Shown here one piece after another: positions 33,117 through 36,741 of a stretch of DNA of 36,741 bases. The position numbers and the translations under genes were made by a program. The DNA comes from an uncultured Bacilli bacterium (lineage in GTDB: Bacteria > Bacillota_I > Bacilli_A > RFN20 > CAG-449), in contig CANRPC010000014.1 of the NCBI GenBank assembly GCA_947632435.1, positions 1 through 36,741 on the forward strand, in the 5' to 3' direction. Every line of letters begins with the position of its first letter. Within the stretch, counting starts at the first letter, position 1. Below the pieces are notes generated by a model, which did no database searches, was not told where the DNA came from, and was given only the letters and a program-made list of their open reading frames with translations.

Positions 33117-33320
33117 AGTGATAAATGTATACTTTATCACTCAAAATCTTAAATATTATAATTTATTAGCATATTAATTTTTAAAGAAATTTGATAATTT
33201 ATAATTAATTTTTTATATAAAGTTTGTTTAGTATAATTGAAACAACAACAAATTTTTTCATTAAAAGAGTGTGGTCATATGACCGTAATTTCTTTGCTTG
33301 TTGAAATTCTTGAGTATAAT
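33117..33320 (+). promoter_or_regulatory. Divergent control region with two operator-like repeats
   Basis: AGTGATAAA (33117-33125) and TTTATCACT (33133-33141) form a perfect inverted repeat with a seven-base spacer. GGTCATATGACC (33273-33284) is a perfect 12-base palindrome. Two -10 hexamers TATAAT (33232-33237 and 33315-33320) read rightward, both with poor -35 boxes. The palindrome lies between them, so the helix-turn-helix protein encoded downstream could repress its own transcription here. Confidence 0.5.
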
Positions 33321-33347
33321 ATAAATTTTGTGGATGATTTTGCTTAG
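33279..33347 (+). CDS. Possible 22-residue upstream peptide
   Basis: ATG at 33279 (inside the palindrome) opens a frame reading MTVISLLVEILEYNINFVDD-FA, then TAG at 33345, 17 bases before the Panacea-domain gene. AGAG nine bases upstream is a weak ribosome site. It could be a leader peptide, the relic of a toxin gene, or chance. Confidence 0.2.
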   Translation: MTVISLLVEILEYNINFVDDFA

Positions 33348-33364
33348 AAAAGGAGGCAGCATAG

Positions 33365-34369
33365 ATGAAGAAGTATTGTGAAGTATGTGAAAAAGAAGTC
33401 GAGACTAAGGTGATTATTAAGAAAGAAAACTATGATGTTTGTGGCGAAAAAATCGAAGTTGATGCCAAGGTATTAGTTTGTGCTGAATGTGGAGAAGAAT
33501 TATATTGTGAGGAATATGATAATGCCACACTTATTAATGCATACAACGAATATCGTAGAAAGCATAAACTTTTGTTGCCAGAGGAAATTAAGAAAATTAG
33601 AGAACAGTATGGACTTAGTCAGAAAAAATTTGCTAAACTCTTGAATTGGGGAGATAAGACTATTTATAGATACGAGAATGGCTCTATCCAAGATAAAGTT
33701 CATAATAGTCTTCTTCTGTTTTTGCGTGAACCTAAAAATATGAGGATATATCTAACGGAGAACGAAATTGTCTTTGATGAAAGGCAAAAGGCAAAACTGC
33801 TTGATACTATTGATAAGCTTGAACAAAATACAGAATATCGAATTGGTTTACGTTTCTTTGATCAGTTTTTCTCAAGAGTTCCATGTGAAGAAAATGGTTT
33901 TAAGGGCTTTGATTATGATAAACTTTGTGCAATGATTTTGTTTTTTGCAAAAAAGAATACAGAATTACTGAAAACAAAACTTATGAAATTACTTAATTAC
34001 TCGGATATGATTTTTTATAAAGAAAATGGAATATCAATATCTGGTTTGAAATATGCACATATGACATTTGGACCAGCACCTGATCATTTTGATATAATTT
34101 TTGGAAAAATGGCCGCAGATCATATTGCACATATTGATGTGTTTTATGATGGAAACTATGAAAAGCATCAAGTGGTTCCAGAGTGCGATATTCCTGAAGG
34201 TGTGCTTTCTGATGTAGAGATAGAAGTGTTGAATCGTATATACGAAAAGTTTAAATCTTTTGGATCAGTAGAAATTTCTGATTACTCACATAATGAGAAA
34301 GGTTACAAAGAAACAAAGCTAGGAGAAATAATTTCCTATGCATACGCAATGGATATACAATTAGATTAA
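33365..34369 (+). CDS. Zinc-finger, XRE and Panacea (SocA-type) antitoxin-like protein
   Basis: A 334-residue three-domain protein. Residues 1-50 are a YgiT/MqsA-like zinc finger with Cys5, Cys8, Cys39 and Cys42. Residues about 72-122 are an XRE helix-turn-helix with YGLSQKKFAKLLNWGDKTIY. Residues about 165-325 are a Panacea (DUF4065, SocA) domain, seen from LLKTKLMKLLNYSDMIFYK and YAHMTFGPAPDHFD. Panacea proteins neutralise many unrelated small toxins encoded next to them. Here no toxin gene of suitable size adjoins on either side. GGAGG lies about ten bases before the ATG, and a strong terminator follows, so it is a single-gene unit. Confidence 0.85.
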   Translation: MKKYCEVCEKEVETKVIIKKENYDVCGEKIEVDAKVLVCAECGEELYCEEYDNATLINAYNEYRRKHKLLLPEEIKKIREQYGLSQKKFAKLLNWGDKTIYRYENGSIQDKVHNSLLLFLREPKNMRIYLTENEIVFDERQKAKLLDTIDKLEQNTEYRIGLRFFDQFFSRVPCEENGFKGFDYDKLCAMILFFAKKNTELLKTKLMKLLNYSDMIFYKENGISISGLKYAHMTFGPAPDHFDIIFGKMAADHIAHIDVFYDGNYEKHQVVPECDIPEGVLSDVEIEVLNRIYEKFKSFGSVEISDYSHNEKGYKETKLGEIISYAYAMDIQLD

Positions 34370-34392
34370 AGTTATTAATAATAAAAGTTGAG

Positions 34393-34425
34393 GCGGCTCT
34401 ATGATGAATTGAAAGCCGCTTTTTT
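34393..34425 (+). terminator. Terminator after the Panacea gene
   Basis: GCGGCT (34393-34398) pairs with AGCCGC (34414-34419) over a 15-base loop, followed by a T-run (34420-34425). Confidence 0.8.
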
Positions 34426-34501
34426 ATATAAAATTAAATGAGAAGTTTAGCATTAAAGGTATGGATATGATCTTTTATAAATGCATTGCTTAAAAGTGAT
34501 T

Positions 34502-34565
34502 TTTGCAAAAAATTTGCAAATTAACAAATTAATAAAATTGAAATATTTATTTATAGTAGTAAAAT
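34502..34565 (+). promoter_or_regulatory. Promoter of the ATPase-RloB pair with twin TTTGCAAA sites
   Basis: -35 TTGAAA (34538-34543) and -10 TAAAAT (34560-34565), spacer 16; the start falls just before the ribosome site AGGAG (34573-34577). Upstream, two copies of the palindrome TTTGCAAA (34502-34509 and 34513-34520) are 11 bases apart, one helical turn, a spacing typical of cooperative regulator binding. Confidence 0.5.
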
Positions 34566-34585
34566 AATGTATAGGAGAACAAATT

Positions 34586-35887
34586 ATGCTAGTTAATTTT
34601 AGATTCAAAAATTACAGATCATTTTATCAAGAAACAAATTTAAGTATGGAAGCAGTCAAAGATTCTGATTTTAAAGATATAAATACTTTTTCAATTAATG
34701 AAAAATTAATGCAAAAAGGGAATAATAATCTTCTTAAATCAGCGATGATATTTGGTGGTAATGCTTCGGGCAAAACCAATTTAATAAAAGCATTGGCTTA
34801 TATGAAGCGTGTAGTGTTATTTTCTTCATCACAAATTCCTGTAACTAAAGAAAATGAACCATTTGCTTTTTATATTGATTCTAATGAACAAGAAAGTTTA
34901 TATGAAATCGAAATAATTCAAAATAATATTTATTATAAATATGGTTTTACATTATGTAAAGGAAAGATAACTTCAGAATGGCTAGAGAAAAGGAAAGAAA
35001 GATTAAGTATTGTTTTTAAACGTAATAAAGATAATTTAGAAATAACTGGTTTAGATAAAAGAGCAGTTAATATAATTAATCTTTCTGATAATATTTTGTT
35101 TCTTTCTTTTGGAAATAGTTTGAAACTTGAAATAACTCCCTCGCTTAACGATGTTATGATGTGGTTTCATAATTTGCTTATTGTATTTGAAAATGATGTA
35201 AATAGTTTAGATATTTATTCAATGGAGCATGGTAAATATCAAGATATGGCTTTAAAAATTTTACAACTCGCGGATATTGGTATAAAAAATATTCAAGTTC
35301 AAAAGGACAAAATCACAAACGTGACAAATATAGAAGATGTATTAAAATTTAATACTCAAATTCAAATTCAACCTAAAGCTAATAGAGGCCAAATAAAACA
35401 AGAGAAAAAAGATTTATACAATATTGATATGAAAACAGATTTTGAGGTTTTTGATAATTTAAAAAAATCTATTGGAACAAAATCTATAATGCTATATAAA
35501 GATGAAGAATTTAATTCTGAAGGCACAATAAGACTTATTTCTTATCTTGGTTGGATATTAGCGGCCCTTGATAAGGGTAGGGTAATTTTTATAGATGAAA
35601 TAGATTCAAAATTGCATTTTCTTGTTACCGATTATCTTGTAAAACTTTTTAATTCTATAGATAAAAATCCTAATAATGCTCAACTTGTTTGTACCGCGCA
35701 TAATGTCATGCTTATGGATGAAGATTTACGTAGAGATCAAATCTATTTTACTAGTAAAGATTGTTATGGTGAAAGTTTTTTGGTTGCACTTTCAGATTAT
35801 AAAAATGTAAGAAAAACGGATTTGTTCAGTAAAAAATATTTAGCGGGTTTTTATTCTAAACTTCCAGATATGAATAAAGATAATTAA
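34586..35887 (+). CDS. AAA15-family ATPase of a RloAB/AbiL-like defence pair
   Basis: A 433-residue OLD/RecF-like ATPase. Seen: N-terminal FRFKNYRSF (5-13), Walker A GGNASGKTNLIKAL (57-70), a long alpha/beta insertion (about 80-310), Walker B VIFIDEIDSKLH (about 340-351) and the switch stretch CTAHNVMLMD (about 372-381). With the RloB-like gene eight bases downstream it matches the RloA-RloB or AbiLi-AbiLii arrangement, known or suspected to abort phage infection. AGGAG lies eight bases before the ATG. Base composition is like the host, so it may be an older resident. Confidence 0.85.
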   Translation: MLVNFRFKNYRSFYQETNLSMEAVKDSDFKDINTFSINEKLMQKGNNNLLKSAMIFGGNASGKTNLIKALAYMKRVVLFSSSQIPVTKENEPFAFYIDSNEQESLYEIEIIQNNIYYKYGFTLCKGKITSEWLEKRKERLSIVFKRNKDNLEITGLDKRAVNIINLSDNILFLSFGNSLKLEITPSLNDVMMWFHNLLIVFENDVNSLDIYSMEHGKYQDMALKILQLADIGIKNIQVQKDKITNVTNIEDVLKFNTQIQIQPKANRGQIKQEKKDLYNIDMKTDFEVFDNLKKSIGTKSIMLYKDEEFNSEGTIRLISYLGWILAALDKGRVIFIDEIDSKLHFLVTDYLVKLFNSIDKNPNNAQLVCTAHNVMLMDEDLRRDQIYFTSKDCYGESFLVALSDYKNVRKTDLFSKKYLAGFYSKLPDMNKDN

Positions 35888-35895
35888 GGTGAAAT

Positions 35896-36513
35896 ATGGC
35901 ACGTACAAGCAAAAAAATTAACGTATTAAATAAGTTTTATATAATTACAAATGGAAAAAGTAGTGAACAAAATTATTTTAATTTACTTAAATCCAAAAAA
36001 AGTATTTATGATGTCAAAGTAATTTTTCAAAATAATGATCCAGTTGGACTTGTCGAATATGCTGTTAATTTAAAGGATGCTAATCAAATATGGTTGGTTT
36101 TTGATATAGACTATACATATAAAGAAAATCGGCTTATTAAAGCTATAACAAAAGCAAAAAAATATGGAATTAAGTATGCGTTTTCAAATTTAGCATTCGA
36201 AGTTTGGCTTATTTCTCATTTTCAAAAATGTTATCAAGAGTTAGATATAAACGGACATAAAAAAATATTAGATAATTATTTGAATAAACAAAAAATAGGC
36301 CTTACTTATAGTAAAGCTAACATAGATATTTTAAAAAAATATTTTATCCCAAATTATCATAATGCTGTCATAAATGCTAAAATTGTTCACCAAGAATGGA
36401 TAAAGAAAAATAACAAAAAATATGGCAATAATGCAAATCAAAAAATATGGGAATGGAATTCTTGTACAACAATTTATAAATTAATCGAAGCAATGAAACT
36501 AAATAAATTATAA
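35896..36513 (+). CDS. RloB-like protein (putative effector of the defence pair)
   Basis: A 205-residue protein of the RloB type, thought to have a TOPRIM-like fold and act as the nuclease partner of the ATPase. Seen: FYIITNGKSSEQNYF (14-28), QIWLVFDIDYTYKEN (about 75-89) with the DxD pair, and FSNLAFEVWLISHF (about 109-122), the family's SNPxFExWxxxHF motif. In many members the first motif reads EGxxTE; here it is NGKSSE, so the first Glu is replaced by Asn. AGGTG precedes the ATG. Translation is probably coupled to the ATPase gene. Confidence 0.82.
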   Translation: MARTSKKINVLNKFYIITNGKSSEQNYFNLLKSKKSIYDVKVIFQNNDPVGLVEYAVNLKDANQIWLVFDIDYTYKENRLIKAITKAKKYGIKYAFSNLAFEVWLISHFQKCYQELDINGHKKILDNYLNKQKIGLTYSKANIDILKKYFIPNYHNAVINAKIVHQEWIKKNNKKYGNNANQKIWEWNSCTTIYKLIEAMKLNKL

Positions 36514-36741
36514 ACAAAATAAAATGAATTTTAAGTATGCGTAATTCCTAAGAGCAAAAAGTAAATGTTGATTTTTTAATTAATATGATATAATCAAACC
36601 TGACTTTTGGAGATGAAATACAAAATTAGGAAGTTATATCTAAAGATATAAAAGTATAAAATAATCTAGAGTAAAAAATTAGAAGGAAAATAATTTTTGT
36701 AATTTAGCTAAAGATATGGTTTTAGAGTTAAATTTAAGACC
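36514..36741 (+). other. Right-edge gap with an extended -10 promoter and imperfect duplication
   Basis: TTGATT (36568-36573) and an extended -10 TGATATAAT (36586-36594) predict a transcript starting near 36601, at CCTGACTTTTGG (36599-36610). Two stretches downstream (about 36623-36675 and 36676-36730) share AAAATTAG, CTAAAGATAT and AGAGT in the same order, suggesting an old duplication. A frame opens at ATG 36717 and runs off the window. No gene can be assigned. Confidence 0.4.

Noticed and set aside
1-36741. UGA-to-Trp recoding as in Mycoplasma, prompted by the low G+C
   Set aside because: tadA and recF end in TGA at the expected family lengths and Trp residues at conserved sites are coded by TGG.

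Overview
The window is an AT-rich piece of a Bacillota (Bacilli-type) chromosome built around the replication origin. The evidence is the order rpmH-rnpA-yidC-jag-mnmE to the left of dnaA and dnaA-dnaN-yaaA-recF-gyrB-gyrA to the right, with DnaA boxes between rpmH and dnaA. The genetic code is standard: UGA is used as a stop (for example at the end of tadA) and Trp is UGG. A YabG-type spore-coat protease gene points to a spore-forming ancestry. A secreted pectate-lyase lipoprotein points to plant polysaccharide in the diet, so a gut or rumen Bacilli lineage is my guess (inference).

Layout. Positions 1-1790 are accessory: an AbiE-like type IV toxin-antitoxin pair behind a promoter framed by long inverted repeats. 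From 1911 to 10118 all genes run leftward, away from the origin: rpmH, rnpA, yidC, jag, aroQ, mnmE, tatD, rnmV, rsmA, yabG, ispE, closely packed and often overlapping. oriC lies at about 10260-10578. From 10579 genes run rightward: dnaA, dnaN, yaaA, recF, gyrB, gyrA, a serine T-box with serS, the small SRP RNA, tadA and an unknown membrane protein. Then come pepT and another membrane protein (both leftward), a membrane-anchored XRE regulator with a PL1 pectate-lyase lipoprotein, rpmE, metG and rlmD. In Bacillus subtilis metS, tatD, rnmV, ksgA, yabG and ispE sit together on the right side; here metG is on the right and the rest on the left, so a rearrangement across the origin is likely.

From 30212 to the right edge the region becomes accessory again. 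It holds a 3' relic of a group II intron fused directly behind rlmD, a dinD-like gene of clearly higher G+C on what looks like a leaderless transcript, and a small gene interrupted by one amber codon. After these come an AAA ATPase with DUF4143, a three-domain zinc-finger/XRE/Panacea antitoxin-like protein without an evident toxin partner, and an AAA15 ATPase plus RloB-like pair resembling RloAB/AbiL phage defence.

The core genes serve replication initiation, DNA supercoiling, RNA processing and modification, ribosome biogenesis, membrane protein insertion and tRNA charging. The most unusual points are the AbiE operator with a substituted toxin motif, a lipoprotein-type YidC with a large external domain, and Gly at the GyrA quinolone position 87. 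Also notable are the SRP RNA-tadA junction, the near-leaderless membrane regulator of the pectate lyase, and the right-hand defence-like island.
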